Shown: positions 10,243 through 19,806 of the stretch, in pieces
How positions within the stretch are numbered: the first letter of the stretch is position 1
Layout: every line of letters begins with the position of its first letter
Assembly: GCF_024138395.1 (NCBI RefSeq)
Contig: NZ_JAMYDU010000003.1
Span: 248,001-312,000, forward strand
Length of the DNA: 64,000 nt
Source of the DNA: Pseudomonas mandelii
GTDB lineage: Bacteria; Pseudomonadota; Gammaproteobacteria; Pseudomonadales; Pseudomonadaceae
Direction: 5' to 3'
Made by a program: the position numbers and the translations under genes
Notes under the pieces: generated by a model
What the model was told of the DNA's origin: nothing
The model's database searches: none
The model's input: the letters and a program-made list of their open reading frames with translations, nothing else

Positions 10243-11163
10243 TCAGCCCGTCTTCTCAGCCAAATAGCCGAGCAGGGTTTTATAGAGTCGATCGACCTCG
10301 GCGGCCTGCCCCCGCGCCCGCAAACAGCCGTGAACCAGTCCCTCCCCGTAATAAAGCGTTGCGCTCACGCCTGCGGCGTTGAGTCGCTCGGCGTAAAGCA
10401 CGCCGTCATCGCGCAGCGGGTCGAACTGCGCCACGGCGATCAACGCCGGCGGCAGACCGCTGAAATCGTCGGCAAGCAAGGGCATCGCATAGGCCGTCGG
10501 CCGGCGGATGCCGCCCAAGTACAACGCGTGATAGCAATCCAGATCGATGCTGCTGAGCAATGGCGCATCGGCGCATTCGCTGCGCGACGGCAATCGGTGA
10601 TCGCCGCCCAGTCCCGGATAGATCAGAACTTGCGCGCATGGCACTGGCTCACCGGCATCGCGTAACGCGAGGCACAACGCAGCGGCGAGATTGCCGCCAG
10701 CGCTGTCGCCCGCCACCAGTGTCCGCGCAGGGTCGAGCTGAAACGGTCCTGTGCGCAACGCACGCCAGACACTCAGGCAGTCATCGAACGCCGCCGGAAA
10801 CGGATGCTCCGGTGCCAGCCGATAATCGACGGCAATTACCAACACGCCGAGCAGCGACGCCAGTTCGGCGCAGATGAAGGCGTGGGAATCCAGATCCCCC
10901 ACCACCCAACCGCCGCCGTGCAGGTACACAATGCACGGCCAACCGTTGGTCGATGGCGTGATCGGCGGTTGCCAGGAACGCACCGCTACGCCAGCCAATT
11001 GGAAGTCGACCACCTCAAACATAGTGGGAGGCGGCGGGGTAAATGCCCGGCACATCTCGCTGTAGGCCTGACGCAAACCGGTGAGGCTGCTGTCGGTGCT
11101 GTTGAAGCTGAGGGTTTTCTCGACGAAAGCCGCCATGTGTTCGGAGAGTGGATAAAAAGCCAT
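10243..11163 (-). CDS. Alpha/beta hydrolase, hormone-sensitive-lipase family
   Basis: A 306-residue cytoplasmic esterase-like protein. HGGGWVVGD (around 81-89) is the HSL-family oxyanion motif and GDSAGGNLAAAL carries the nucleophile Ser; an Asp near FDPLRDDG and a His at LVHGC complete the likely triad. It hydrolyses small esters by family analogy, but the natural substrate is unknown. It stands alone between pip and a family A repeat. Confidence 0.88.
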   Translation of the reverse strand: MAFYPLSEHMAAFVEKTLSFNSTDSSLTGLRQAYSEMCRAFTPPPPTMFEVVDFQLAGVAVRSWQPPITPSTNGWPCIVYLHGGGWVVGDLDSHAFICAELASLLGVLVIAVDYRLAPEHPFPAAFDDCLSVWRALRTGPFQLDPARTLVAGDSAGGNLAAALCLALRDAGEPVPCAQVLIYPGLGGDHRLPSRSECADAPLLSSIDLDCYHALYLGGIRRPTAYAMPLLADDFSGLPPALIAVAQFDPLRDDGVLYAERLNAAGVSATLYYGEGLVHGCLRARGQAAEVDRLYKTLLGYLAEKTG

Positions 11164-11237
11164 GCCTGCAGTCAGCCAAATAGTGGAATGGGGGTCTGTG
11201 GCGAAGGGGCTTGCCGCAATTTAAGAACGACGGAAAT

Positions 11238-11331
11238 CCTGTGGGAGCGTGGCTTGCCCGCGAAGAATGCGCCGCGGTATTTCAGGTATTACGCGTCATC
11301 GTTCTTCGCGGGCAAGCCACGCTCCCACAGG
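11238..11331. repeat. REPIN, family A
   Basis: Inverted 30-base arms (11238-11267 and 11302-11331), beginning CCTGTGGGAGCGTGGCTTGC, perfect over their length, with a 34-base loop. It separates the esterase gene from the choline-type binding protein gene. Confidence 0.85.
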
Positions 11332-11371
11332 TTCTGCGTCCCCTTCGCCACAGTGATTCCCGCTCGACCAG

Positions 11372-12319
11372 TCAGTTTTTCAAACTGGCCTGAACGGTTG
11401 CCACACCCTCCTTGCCGTCAAAACTGCTGACACCCGTCAGCCAGCGTTGAAGATCTTCGGGATGATCACGCAGCCATTGCCTGGCGACATCCTGCGGCGT
11501 CTTGCGCTCCATGATCGGTACCATCAACTGGCTTTCCTGTGCGGCGGTAAAGGTCAGGTTTTCCAGCAGGCGGTTCACGTTCGGGCAGCGTTCGGCATAG
11601 TCCGGTGCGGTCACGGCGGAAACGGTCGCCGCGCCTTCGTTCGGCCCGTAGACGTCTTCGCTGCCGGTCAGGTAGGCGATGTTCATGTTGATGTTCATCG
11701 GATGCGGGGTCCAGCCGACGAACACCACGAACTCCTTGCGATTCACCGCCCGCTGCACGGCGGCGAGCATCCCGGCTTCACCGGACTCGATCAGCTTGAA
11801 GTCCTTCAAGCCAAAGTGATTGGTTTCGATCATGGTTTTGATCGTGGTATTGGCACCACTACCCGGTTCGATGCCGTAGATCTTGCCGCCGAGCTGATCC
11901 TTGAATCTGGCAATGTCGGCGAAGGTTTTCAGGCCCGCCGCCGCAACATAATCAGGCACGGCAAGGGTCGCCTGGGCATCGGCCAGGCTCGGTTTGTCCA
12001 TGACCTTCACCTGATTGGCGGCCAAGAATGGGGCGATGTTTTTGTCCATCGCCGGTTTCCAGTAACCGAGAAAGATATCGAGGCGTTTGTCGCGGATGCC
12101 GGCGAAGATGATTTGCTGCACCGCGCTGGTTTGCTTGCTTTCGTAGCCAAGGCCGTTGAGCAGCACATCGGCCATGCCACTGGTGGCGATCACGTCGGTC
12201 CAGTTGACCACGCCCATGCGTACGGTCTTGCAGGATGGGTCGTCACTGGCCAGAACGCTTGTACTCAGAAGAGCCGTGCCGCAGAGGATTGAGAGACAGC
12301 GGGTGAACAGTCTTTTCAT
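11372..12319 (-). CDS. Orphan choline/betaine-type ABC substrate-binding protein
   Basis: A periplasmic binding protein of 315 residues with a signal peptide ending near ...STSVLAS. It resembles ChoX-type choline binders. The residues of the known aromatic box appear at matching spacing: Trp40 and Asp42 in NWTD, Trp87 in LGYWKP, Tyr124 in VPDYV, and Trp203 in VGWTPH. There is no permease or ATPase gene beside it, so it probably feeds a transporter encoded elsewhere, as orphan CaiX/BetX-like binders do in pseudomonads. Adjacent hut genes encode a related transporter class, but hutX is a different binder. The ligand is inferred, not proven. Confidence 0.85.
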   Translation of the reverse strand: MKRLFTRCLSILCGTALLSTSVLASDDPSCKTVRMGVVNWTDVIATSGMADVLLNGLGYESKQTSAVQQIIFAGIRDKRLDIFLGYWKPAMDKNIAPFLAANQVKVMDKPSLADAQATLAVPDYVAAAGLKTFADIARFKDQLGGKIYGIEPGSGANTTIKTMIETNHFGLKDFKLIESGEAGMLAAVQRAVNRKEFVVFVGWTPHPMNINMNIAYLTGSEDVYGPNEGAATVSAVTAPDYAERCPNVNRLLENLTFTAAQESQLMVPIMERKTPQDVARQWLRDHPEDLQRWLTGVSSFDGKEGVATVQASLKN

Positions 12320-12473
12320 CGGAGAGTCTCGTGCGGCAGATTATTGTGAGGGCCGGTGTCTTCGTGCACCGTGCCCAGAACATTACGCAGCGTCGAGAGG
12401 GTAAAAGCGAACTGTAGCGACCGGGATTTGCACGGTGGCGACAGTCTCAATCAGGTATCGAGGCGGGTGATGA

Positions 12474-12567
12474 CCTGTGGGAGCGGGCTTGCTCGCGAAA
12501 GCGGTGGGTCAGGCAATATCAATGTTGACTGTGCCGCCGTCTTCGCGAGCAAGCTCGCTCCCACAGG
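12474..12567. repeat. REPIN, family A
   Basis: Inverted arms starting CCTGTGGGAGCGGGCTTGCT on the left and ending in CTCGCTCCCACAGG on the right, with one or two mismatches. The loop contains ATGTTGACTG, also present in the loop of the copy at 27421. It lies just after the hutG stop. Confidence 0.85.
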
Positions 12568-12574
12568 TTAGTGG

Positions 12575-13378
12575 TTATGCGTTGTAACGCTGTTGCCCCC
12601 ACGCCAGCAGCCCTTGCAGCAATTCCCTGAGCACCACTTGCGTCGGCGCCGCCAGGTCCGGGCGATAGCGGAAGGGCTCGAACTCTTCCATGTACGTGCA
12701 CTGACCCAACTCCAGTTGCACGGCATGGATGTTCTCGGCCGGGTTGCCGTAATGGCGGGTGATGTGCCCGCCCTTGAAGCGACCGTTCAGCACATGGCTG
12801 TAATCGCCATGCCGTGCGCAGATGGCTTCCAGTTGGCTGGCCAATTGTGGATCGCAACTGGCGCCGTTGAAGGTGCCAAGGTTGAAGTCCGGCAGTTTGC
12901 CGTCGAACAGGTGCGGAATTATCGAGCGGATCGAGTGCGCATCGAACAACAACGCGTAGCCGAATTCGGCTTTCAGCCGCGCCAGTTCTTCCTGCAAGGT
13001 GCGGTGATACGGCGTCCAGATGTGCTCCAGATAAGTCGCCCGTTCTTCGGCCGATGGCTCCAGCCCTTCGCGGAACAATGGGATACCGTCGAACAACGTC
13101 GCCGGGTACAGGCCAGTGGTGGCGCCGACATATAAAGGCTTGTCGTCGGACGGTCGATTCAGGTCGATGACAAACCGCGAGTACTCGGCTGCCAGGGTGC
13201 TGGCGCCCAGCTCGGCAGCGAATTCGTAAAGCCTTGGGATGTGCCAGTCGGTGTCCGGCAGGCTTTTCGCGTCGGGAATCAACCCGGCCTCGACCGCTGG
13301 GGTCAGGCGCAGACCGGCGTGGGGCATGCTGATCAGCAGCGGCACGCGGCCTTGTTTGAAGTTCAGAACCTTATCCAC
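12575..13378 (-). CDS. hutG: N-formylglutamate deformylase HutG
   Basis: HutG hydrolyses N-formylglutamate to glutamate and formate, the last step of the five-step histidine pathway used by pseudomonads. The product is 267 residues if translation starts at GTG 13378, preceded by AGGAG; this gives the expected length and N-terminus (VDKVLNFKQGRVPLLISMPHAG). Longer upstream starts would run into hutI. Motifs include SMPHAG and LLFDAHSI, likely metal and active-site residues. It is the last gene of the hut operon and lies 11 bases after hutI. Confidence 0.94.
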   Translation of the reverse strand: MDKVLNFKQGRVPLLISMPHAGLRLTPAVEAGLIPDAKSLPDTDWHIPRLYEFAAELGASTLAAEYSRFVIDLNRPSDDKPLYVGATTGLYPATLFDGIPLFREGLEPSAEERATYLEHIWTPYHRTLQEELARLKAEFGYALLFDAHSIRSIIPHLFDGKLPDFNLGTFNGASCDPQLASQLEAICARHGDYSHVLNGRFKGGHITRHYGNPAENIHAVQLELGQCTYMEEFEPFRYRPDLAAPTQVVLRELLQGLLAWGQQRYNA

Positions 13379-13388
13379 AACTGCTCTC

Positions 13389-14594
13389 CTAAACGCTCGT
13401 TTCGACGCCGTGACGCACGACGCGTTTTTCCAGGTCGCCGCCCAGCCAGTACGACAAGTCGGCCGGTCGATCAATCTGCCAGGCGACGAAGTCTGCGACT
13501 TTGCCGGCTTCCAGCGAACCGTGAGTCTCGGCCATGCCCAGCGCGGTGGCGGCGTGAATCGTAGCGCCAGCCAAGGCTTCTTCCGGGGTCATGCGAAAGC
13601 AGGTGCAGGCCATGTTCAGCATCAAGCGCAACGACAGCGCCGGCGAAGTACCGGGATTGAGATCGCTGGCGATGGCGATTTTTACGCCGTGTTTGCGCAG
13701 GGCTTCCATCGGCGGCAATTGGGTTTCCCGCAGGAAGTAGAACGCGCCGGGCAGCAACACCGCGACGGTGCCGGACTTGGCCATGGCGATGGCGTCGTCT
13801 TCGGTCATGAATTCCAGATGATCGGCGGACAACGCGTGGTAACGCGCCGCCAGACTCGAACCGTGCAGCGACGACAATTGCTCGGCATGCAGCTTCACCG
13901 GCAAGCCGAGGTTCTGCGCGGCGACGAAAACCCGTTCGACCTGCTCCGGCGAAAACGCCAGGTATTCGCAAAAAGCGTCCACCGCATCCACCAGCCCTTC
14001 GGCCGCCAGCGCTGGAAGCATCTCGGCGCAGATGTGATCGATGTAGTCGTCGGCGCGATCAGCGTATTCCGGCGGCAGAGCGTGGGCGGCCAGGCAAGTG
14101 CTGCGTACGCTGACCGGCAGCTCGGCGCCGAGACGGCGGATGACCCGCAGGATTTTGCGTTCGCTGGCCAGGTCCAGGCCGTAGCCGGACTTCATCTCGA
14201 CCGTGGTCACGCCGTCGCGCATCAGGCTCTTCAGGCGCTTGGCGGCGCTGGCGAACAGCTCGTCTTCGGAGGCCAAGCGAGTGGCGCGCACGGTGCTGGC
14301 AATGCCGCCGCCGGCCGCGGCGATTTCCGCATAACTGACGCCTTGTAGACGTTGCTCGAATTCACCGCTGCGGTTACCGCCGAACACCGTGTGGGTGTGG
14401 CAGTCGATCAGGCCCGGGGTGACCCAGGCCCCGTTGAGGTCATTGACGGCCGGGTATTCGCCCGACGGCAGTTCGCCGCGCGGACCAACCCACTCAATGT
14501 GCGCACCTGACGTCACGATGGCCGCGTCCTCGATGATCGAGTAGACGCCTTGCGCCATGGTCGCGACGTGGCAGTGTTGCCAGAGGGTTTTCAT
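13389..14594 (-). CDS. hutI: Imidazolonepropionase HutI
   Basis: HutI opens the ring of imidazolonepropionate to formiminoglutamate, step three of histidine breakdown. It is a 401-residue amidohydrolase with metal ligands in [10 protein letters not shown] (around 64-73), [18 protein letters not shown] and the late Asp in [10 protein letters not shown]. Length and motifs match the family. It sits between hutH (with a family A repeat in the gap) and hutG. Confidence 0.96.
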   Translation of the reverse strand: MKTLWQHCHVATMAQGVYSIIEDAAIVTSGAHIEWVGPRGELPSGEYPAVNDLNGAWVTPGLIDCHTHTVFGGNRSGEFEQRLQGVSYAEIAAAGGGIASTVRATRLASEDELFASAAKRLKSLMRDGVTTVEMKSGYGLDLASERKILRVIRRLGAELPVSVRSTCLAAHALPPEYADRADDYIDHICAEMLPALAAEGLVDAVDAFCEYLAFSPEQVERVFVAAQNLGLPVKLHAEQLSSLHGSSLAARYHALSADHLEFMTEDDAIAMAKSGTVAVLLPGAFYFLRETQLPPMEALRKHGVKIAIASDLNPGTSPALSLRLMLNMACTCFRMTPEEALAGATIHAATALGMAETHGSLEAGKVADFVAWQIDRPADLSYWLGGDLEKRVVRHGVETSV

Positions 14595-14624
14595 CCCTTA
14601 GTCTCCACAATGTTCAAAATCGTA

Positions 14625-14687
14625 TCGCGGGCAAGCCCGCTCCCACAGGTTCAGCGAGATCCTTGTGGGAGCGGGCTTGCCCGCGAA
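14625..14687. repeat. REPIN, family A, inside the hut operon
   Basis: Inverted copies of the element in the outward arrangement: TCGCGGGCAAGCCCGCTCCC (from 14625), then TTGTGGGAGCGGGCTTGCCC ending near 14686. It fills the gap between co-directional hutH and hutI. Confidence 0.85.
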
Positions 14688-14694
14688 GAGGCCA

Positions 14695-16227
14695 TTACAG
14701 ACTAGGCAGCAACTTCGCCGTGACCAGCTCGCTCAGGCAACGGGTCGCCAACAACTCGCTAGCCGAGTTGATATCAGGAGCAAAGAAGCGGTCCTTCTCG
14801 TAGAACGGCACTTCAGTACGCAGGATGGCGCGGACTTTTTCCAGTTTTGGCGAGGTCTTCAGACCTTCGCGCAGATCCAGCCCCTGAGCTGCCGCCAACC
14901 ATTCCACCGCCAGAACACCACGCGTGTTTTCCGCCATTTCCCACAGACGCTTGCCCGCCGCCGGAGCCATGGACACGTGGTCTTCCTGGTTGGCGGAAGT
15001 CGGCAGACTGTCCACCGAGTGCGGATGAGACAAAGCCTTGTTCTCGCTGGCCAAGGCCGCCGCGGTCACCTGGGCGATCATGAAGCCGGAGTTCACACCA
15101 CCATTGGCCACCAGGAATGGCGGCAATTGCGACATGTGCTTGTCCATCATCAGCGAGATGCGGCGCTCGCTCAGGGAACCGATTTCGGCAATGGCCAGTG
15201 CCATGTTGTCGGCGGCCATGGCCACCGGCTCGGCGTGGAAGTTACCGCCGGAGATCACGTCGCCTTCAGCGGCGAACACCAGCGGGTTGTCCGAAACGGC
15301 GTTGGCTTCGATGGCGAGCACTTCGGCGGCCTGACGAAACTGGGTTAGACAGGCGCCCATGACTTGCGGCTGGCAGCGCAGGGAGTACGGGTCCTGAACC
15401 TTTTCGCAGTTCTGGTGCGAGTCGGACACTTCGCTGCGCTCGCCCAGCAGATCACGGTAAGCGGCAGCGGCGTCGATCTGGCCTTTCTGGCCACGAGCGG
15501 CATGAATGCGTGCATCAAACGGCGAGCGCGAGCCCAGTACCGCTTCGACGGTCAGGGCACCCAGCGCCACGGCACCGGCGAACAGATCTTCGCCTTCAAA
15601 CAAGCCACGCAAGGCGTAAGCGGTGGAAACCTGAGTACCGTTGAGCAGCGCCAGACCTTCTTTAGCGGCCAGGGTCAGCGGTGTCAGACCGGCAACTTTC
15701 AGCGCTTCGGTTGCTTGCATCCACTCGCCTTTGTAGCGAGCTTTACCTTCGCCCAGCAGCACCAGGGACATATGCGCCAATGGCGCCAAGTCGCCGGAGG
15801 CGCCGACCGAACCTTTCAATGGAATGTGCGGGTAAACCTCGGCATTGATCAGCGCGATCAGCGCGTCGATCACTACGCGGCGAATGCCGGAGAAACCACG
15901 GCTCAGGCTGTTGACCTTAAGCACCATGACCAACCGCACCAAGGCGTCGCTGATCGGCTCGCCAACACCGGCGGCGTGGGACAAAACGAGCGAGCGCTGG
16001 AGGTTTTCCAGGTCTTCGCTGGCGATACGGGTCGAGGCCAGCAGGCCGAAACCGGTGTTGATGCCATAAGCAGTGCGGTTCTCGGCGAGGATCTGTTCCA
16101 CGCAGGCGACGCTGGCTTCGATTTGCGCCGAAGCGCTTTCGTCGAGGGTGATTTTGACCGGTTGCTGATAAACATCACGCAGTTGGGCAAGGCTCAGTTG
16201 GCCGGGAATCAGGTTAAGCGCAGTCAT
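14695..16227 (-). CDS. hutH: Histidine ammonia-lyase HutH
   Basis: HutH removes ammonia from L-histidine to give urocanate, the first step of the pathway. The 510-residue product carries the Ala143-Ser144-Gly145 triad in [14 protein letters not shown], which cyclises to the MIO electrophile, and the active-site Tyr54 in YGINTGFG. The length equals that of the P. putida enzyme. The following [10 protein letters not shown] is also conserved. Neighbours are a second HAL-family gene upstream and hutI downstream. Confidence 0.97.
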   Translation of the reverse strand: MTALNLIPGQLSLAQLRDVYQQPVKITLDESASAQIEASVACVEQILAENRTAYGINTGFGLLASTRIASEDLENLQRSLVLSHAAGVGEPISDALVRLVMVLKVNSLSRGFSGIRRVVIDALIALINAEVYPHIPLKGSVGASGDLAPLAHMSLVLLGEGKARYKGEWMQATEALKVAGLTPLTLAAKEGLALLNGTQVSTAYALRGLFEGEDLFAGAVALGALTVEAVLGSRSPFDARIHAARGQKGQIDAAAAYRDLLGERSEVSDSHQNCEKVQDPYSLRCQPQVMGACLTQFRQAAEVLAIEANAVSDNPLVFAAEGDVISGGNFHAEPVAMAADNMALAIAEIGSLSERRISLMMDKHMSQLPPFLVANGGVNSGFMIAQVTAAALASENKALSHPHSVDSLPTSANQEDHVSMAPAAGKRLWEMAENTRGVLAVEWLAAAQGLDLREGLKTSPKLEKVRAILRTEVPFYEKDRFFAPDINSASELLATRCLSELVTAKLLPSL

Positions 16228-16344
16228 TTTGTGCTCCTTTTGAGAGTTTGTTATTAACTAGCCACACGCTCCGGAGATATCCGTTGTCCGTCGCTTCCCG
16301 CCTTTTGAGGGGATGGCGCCTTGGCACGCTGGCTTATGTAGAAA

Positions 16345-17868
16345 TCAGTTCAGGTTCGGTAAAGCCTTGTGCAGCAAATTTGAATCTTTCAAAACACCGG
16401 CAGCAGCGGCGATGTCCGGCGCCAGCCAGCGGTCCTGGTCGTAGGCCGGAACCCGCTCACGCAGCAGACGCCACGCGATATCGGTGCCAGCGCCAAAGCG
16501 TTGTTCTTTGAGGAATTCGAACGCCTGGGATGCCAGCAAATATTCAATGGCGAGAATCTGCGTGCAGTTTTCCAGCGCGCGATGCAGTTTCAGCGCCGCG
16601 TTGGTGCCCATGCTCAAGTGGTCTTCCTGCAAGCCCGAGGTGACGTAGTTGTCGAGCACCGCTGGTTGCGCCAACTGGCGGTTTTCCGCACACAGGGACG
16701 CGGCAACGTACTGGACGATCATCATCCCGGAATTCACCCCGGGATTGGCCACCAGAAACGCCGGCAAACCGCTGACATGCGGGTTGATCAAGCGGTCCAG
16801 GCGACGCTCGGCGATAGAGCCGATTTCCGCCATGGCAATCGCCAGCAAATCCGCTGCCAATGCCACTGACTGACCATGCGGGTTGGCCTGGGACACCACC
16901 CGGAAGTCGTCCGGCGTGCCCAGCAGCATCGGGTTGTCGGTGACCGAGTTGAGTTCGGTTTCGATTTGCTTTTTCGCGTGCTCAAGTTGATCGCGAGCGG
17001 CGCCGTGGACTTGAGGGATCGAACGGATGCTCAACGCATCTTGAGTGCGAATACCTTTGCTGCTGGCAATCACCTCACTGCCATCGAGCAATGCGCGCAG
17101 ATTGATACCGACTTGCTGCATGCCTGGATGCGGCTTGAGCGCGATGATCTCGGCGTCAAACGCGGCGATCTGACCGCGCTGAGCTTCGAAGCTCATGGCA
17201 CCGATCACATCAGCCCACTGCACCAGACGCGTCGCATCGGCAATTGCCAAACAGCTGAGACCGGTCATGCACGGAGTGCCATTGACCAGGCACAAGCCAT
17301 CTTTGGCGCCGAGCTGGACCGGTTGCAGACCTTCCTCGCTCAAGGCCTGCTGCGCGGAAACGATCTGCCCGCGATAGCTGACATTACCAACACCCAGCAG
17401 CGTGATTCCGATGTGGGCCATGTGGGTCAGGTAACCCACCGAGCCCTGGGAGGGCACTTGCGGGGTGATGCCACGATTGAGCAACGCCAGCAGCGCCTCG
17501 ACCACCTGCCGATGCAGGCCGGATTTGCCATGGCTGTAATTGACGATGGCGGCGCACATGATTGCGCGGGTCTGCTCGTCGGCCAGCGGTGCACCGACGC
17601 CACAGGCGTGACTGAGCAAGGTGTTACGCGACAATTGGCTGAGTTGTTCGTCTTTGAGCGAGACGTTGCACAAGGCGCCAAGGCCGGTGTTGACGCCGTA
17701 GGCGCGCTCGCCGCTGGCGACGATGCGCTGGACGATCGCCTGGGCATTTTCAATCCGCGCCCACACCTGAGGCGACAGCTCGAGCTGCGCGCCGTGACGA
17801 GCGACGGCGACCACATCCTGCCAACGCAATGGAGCGTCGGCGATAACGATTTTTTCAGCCTGGGACAT
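16345..17868 (-). CDS. HAL-family protein lacking the MIO triad (HutH2-like)
   Basis: A 507-residue homologue of histidine ammonia-lyase, directly upstream of hutH. The start is ATG 17868 (MSQAEKIVI), preceded by GAGGT. Tyr57 in YGVNTGLG and SIRSIPQVHG are kept, but the region that should read [14 protein letters not shown] reads GSVGYLTHMAH (residues 142-152): three residues shorter, with no Ala-Ser-Gly. The reading frame is intact on both sides, so this is not a frameshift. The P. aeruginosa gene at this place (PA5093) is annotated as a histidine/phenylalanine ammonia-lyase. Without MIO, ordinary lyase chemistry is doubtful; the role is unknown. Confidence 0.9.
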   Translation of the reverse strand: MSQAEKIVIADAPLRWQDVVAVARHGAQLELSPQVWARIENAQAIVQRIVASGERAYGVNTGLGALCNVSLKDEQLSQLSRNTLLSHACGVGAPLADEQTRAIMCAAIVNYSHGKSGLHRQVVEALLALLNRGITPQVPSQGSVGYLTHMAHIGITLLGVGNVSYRGQIVSAQQALSEEGLQPVQLGAKDGLCLVNGTPCMTGLSCLAIADATRLVQWADVIGAMSFEAQRGQIAAFDAEIIALKPHPGMQQVGINLRALLDGSEVIASSKGIRTQDALSIRSIPQVHGAARDQLEHAKKQIETELNSVTDNPMLLGTPDDFRVVSQANPHGQSVALAADLLAIAMAEIGSIAERRLDRLINPHVSGLPAFLVANPGVNSGMMIVQYVAASLCAENRQLAQPAVLDNYVTSGLQEDHLSMGTNAALKLHRALENCTQILAIEYLLASQAFEFLKEQRFGAGTDIAWRLLRERVPAYDQDRWLAPDIAAAAGVLKDSNLLHKALPNLN

Positions 17869-17917
17869 CTTTGACCTCATGCGTACAACCTGAATGTTGA
17901 TGCAGCTTTACCGACGC

Positions 17918-18010
17918 CTTCGCGGGCAAGCCTCGCTCCTACAAGGTTTGTGTCGTTCCCACATTCGGAGGCAAACGCCAATCCTGTAGGAGCGAGGCTT
18001 GCCCGCGAAG
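17918..18010. repeat. REPIN, family A, inside the hut operon
   Basis: Arms of 26 bases (17918-17943 and 17985-18010), variant CTTCGCGGGCAAGCCTCGCT, inverted around a 41-base loop. It lies between hutV and the HAL-family gene, both on the minus strand. Confidence 0.85.
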
Positions 18011-18035
18011 AGGCCCGCCCGATCACCGCAAACCC

Positions 18036-18887
18036 TTAAACCACCGCAGCCCGCCGCTGTACAAACCGGTCCACATACTCATCCGCCGGCGAATGCAGGA
18101 TCTCTCGTGGCGTGCCGACCTGAATCAGCCGGCCATCCTTGAGGATCGCGATGCGGTTGCCGATGCGCACGGCCTCGTCGAGGTCGTGGGTGATGAAGAC
18201 GATGGTCTTGTGCAGGGTCTTTTGCAGCTCAAGCAACTGGTCCTGCATCTCGGCGCGGATCAGCGGGTCGAGGGCGCTGAAGGCTTCGTCCATCAGGATG
18301 ATGTCGGTGTCCGCCGCCAAGGCGCGGGCCAGGCCCACACGCTGGCGCATACCGCCGGACAGCTGATGCGGGTATTTGTTTTCGTAGCCCTTGAGACCCA
18401 CGGTGTTGATCCAGTGCAGCGCGCGTTCGGCGCACATTTGCTTGCTCTCGCCGCGTACTTTCAGGCCGTAGGCGACGTTATCCAGCACGGTCTTGTGCGG
18501 CAGCAGGCCGAAGCTCTGGAACACCATGCTGATCTTGTGCCGGCGAAATTCGCGCAAGGCTTCCATGTCGTATTGCAGGATGTCCACGCCGTCCACCAGG
18601 ATCGCGCCGCTGGTGGGGTCGATCAGGCGATTGAAGTGGCGCACCAGGGTCGACTTGCCGGAACCCGACAGCCCCATGATCACGAAAATCTCGCCGGTGC
18701 CGATGCTCAGCGACAGGTCGTTCACGCCAACCACGCAGCCGGTTTCGGCCAATACCTGGTCTTTGGTCTTGCCCTGGCCAATCATGCCCAGCGCATCCTT
18801 GGAACGGCTGCCAAAAATCTTGAAGACGTTTTTGACTTCGATCTTGCTGATGGCTTCATTGCTTTTGCTAATGGCTTCGCTGCTCAT
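18036..18887 (-). CDS. hutV: Histidine ABC transporter ATP-binding protein HutV
   Basis: The ATPase of a quaternary-amine-type importer; in hut loci this HutXWV system takes up histidine. The 283-residue protein has Walker A GLSGSGKST, Q-loop region MVFQSFGLLPHKTV, signature LSGGMRQRVGLARAL, Walker B ILMDEAFSALDP and the H-loop ITHDLDEA. Its ATG overlaps the hutW stop (ATGA). Unlike glycine betaine ATPases such as ProV, it lacks long C-terminal CBS domains. Confidence 0.93.
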   Translation of the reverse strand: MSSEAISKSNEAISKIEVKNVFKIFGSRSKDALGMIGQGKTKDQVLAETGCVVGVNDLSLSIGTGEIFVIMGLSGSGKSTLVRHFNRLIDPTSGAILVDGVDILQYDMEALREFRRHKISMVFQSFGLLPHKTVLDNVAYGLKVRGESKQMCAERALHWINTVGLKGYENKYPHQLSGGMRQRVGLARALAADTDIILMDEAFSALDPLIRAEMQDQLLELQKTLHKTIVFITHDLDEAVRIGNRIAILKDGRLIQVGTPREILHSPADEYVDRFVQRRAAVV

Positions 18888-19735
18888 TTGCTCACCTCAT
18901 GCCGTGGCCGACCATACGCCTGAGTAATGCGGTCGATGACCACTGCCAGAATCACGATCGCCAGACCGGCCTCAAGACCACGTCCGACGTTGAGGGTCTG
19001 AATCCCCACCAACACATCTTCACCCAAGCCACGGGCACCGATCATCGAGGCGATGACCACCATCGACAGGGCCATCATGGTGGTCTGGTTGATCCCGGCC
19101 ATGATGCTCGGCAGGGCCAGCGGCAGTTGCACGCCAAACAGTTGTTGCCAGCGGTTGGCGCCGAAGGCGTTGATCGCTTCCATCACTTCACCGTCGACCT
19201 GACGAATCCCCAGATCGGTCAGGCGGATCAGCGGCGGCGCGGCGTAGATCACCGTGGCGAAAATTGCCGGGACCTTGCCCAGGCCGAATAGCATCAATAC
19301 CGGGATCAGGTACACGAAACTCGGCATGGTCTGCATGATGTCCAGCAGTGGCATCAGTACTGAACGCAGGCGATTGCTGCGCGCCGAGAGGATGCCCAGC
19401 GGAATGCCGATCAGCACTGAGATGACTGTCGCCACCATCATCAGCGCGAGGGTCTGCATCAGCTTGTCCCAGAGGCCGACCGCACCCACCAGGAACAGCA
19501 GACCGACGATGACCGACGTGGTCACGATTTTGCGGGTGGCGTGCCAGGCAACGCCCGCCACGATCGCCAGCATCAGCCACCAAGGCGCCGCACGCAGCAG
19601 CCCTTCAAGATTGACGATGGCCCACAACAGGGTGTCGGAGATGCTGCGGAACACGTCGCCATAGTTGGTGACCAGCGAATCGACCCAACTGTTGACCCAG
19701 TCGGCGATGGAAAAGGTAAAGCTTTCGGGAAACAT
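18884..19735 (-). CDS. hutW: Histidine ABC transporter permease HutW
   Basis: The inner-membrane permease of the HutXWV importer. The product is 283 residues from the ATG at 19735 (MFPESFTFSIADWVNSW), with GAGAG about 8 bases upstream; a longer reading to 19852 adds no plausible sequence. It has about six transmembrane segments and a binding-protein-dependent transport domain with the cytoplasmic loop EAINAFGANRWQQLFGVQLP that docks on the ATPase. It lies between hutX and hutV. Confidence 0.93.
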   Translation of the reverse strand: MFPESFTFSIADWVNSWVDSLVTNYGDVFRSISDTLLWAIVNLEGLLRAAPWWLMLAIVAGVAWHATRKIVTTSVIVGLLFLVGAVGLWDKLMQTLALMMVATVISVLIGIPLGILSARSNRLRSVLMPLLDIMQTMPSFVYLIPVLMLFGLGKVPAIFATVIYAAPPLIRLTDLGIRQVDGEVMEAINAFGANRWQQLFGVQLPLALPSIMAGINQTTMMALSMVVIASMIGARGLGEDVLVGIQTLNVGRGLEAGLAIVILAVVIDRITQAYGRPRHEVSK

Positions 19736-19806
19736 AAAAAGACTCTCAATCAAGGGGTTGCGATCAAGCATCCGACTGCCGTCGCCGACAGTCGGAGACA
19801 CTCGAC

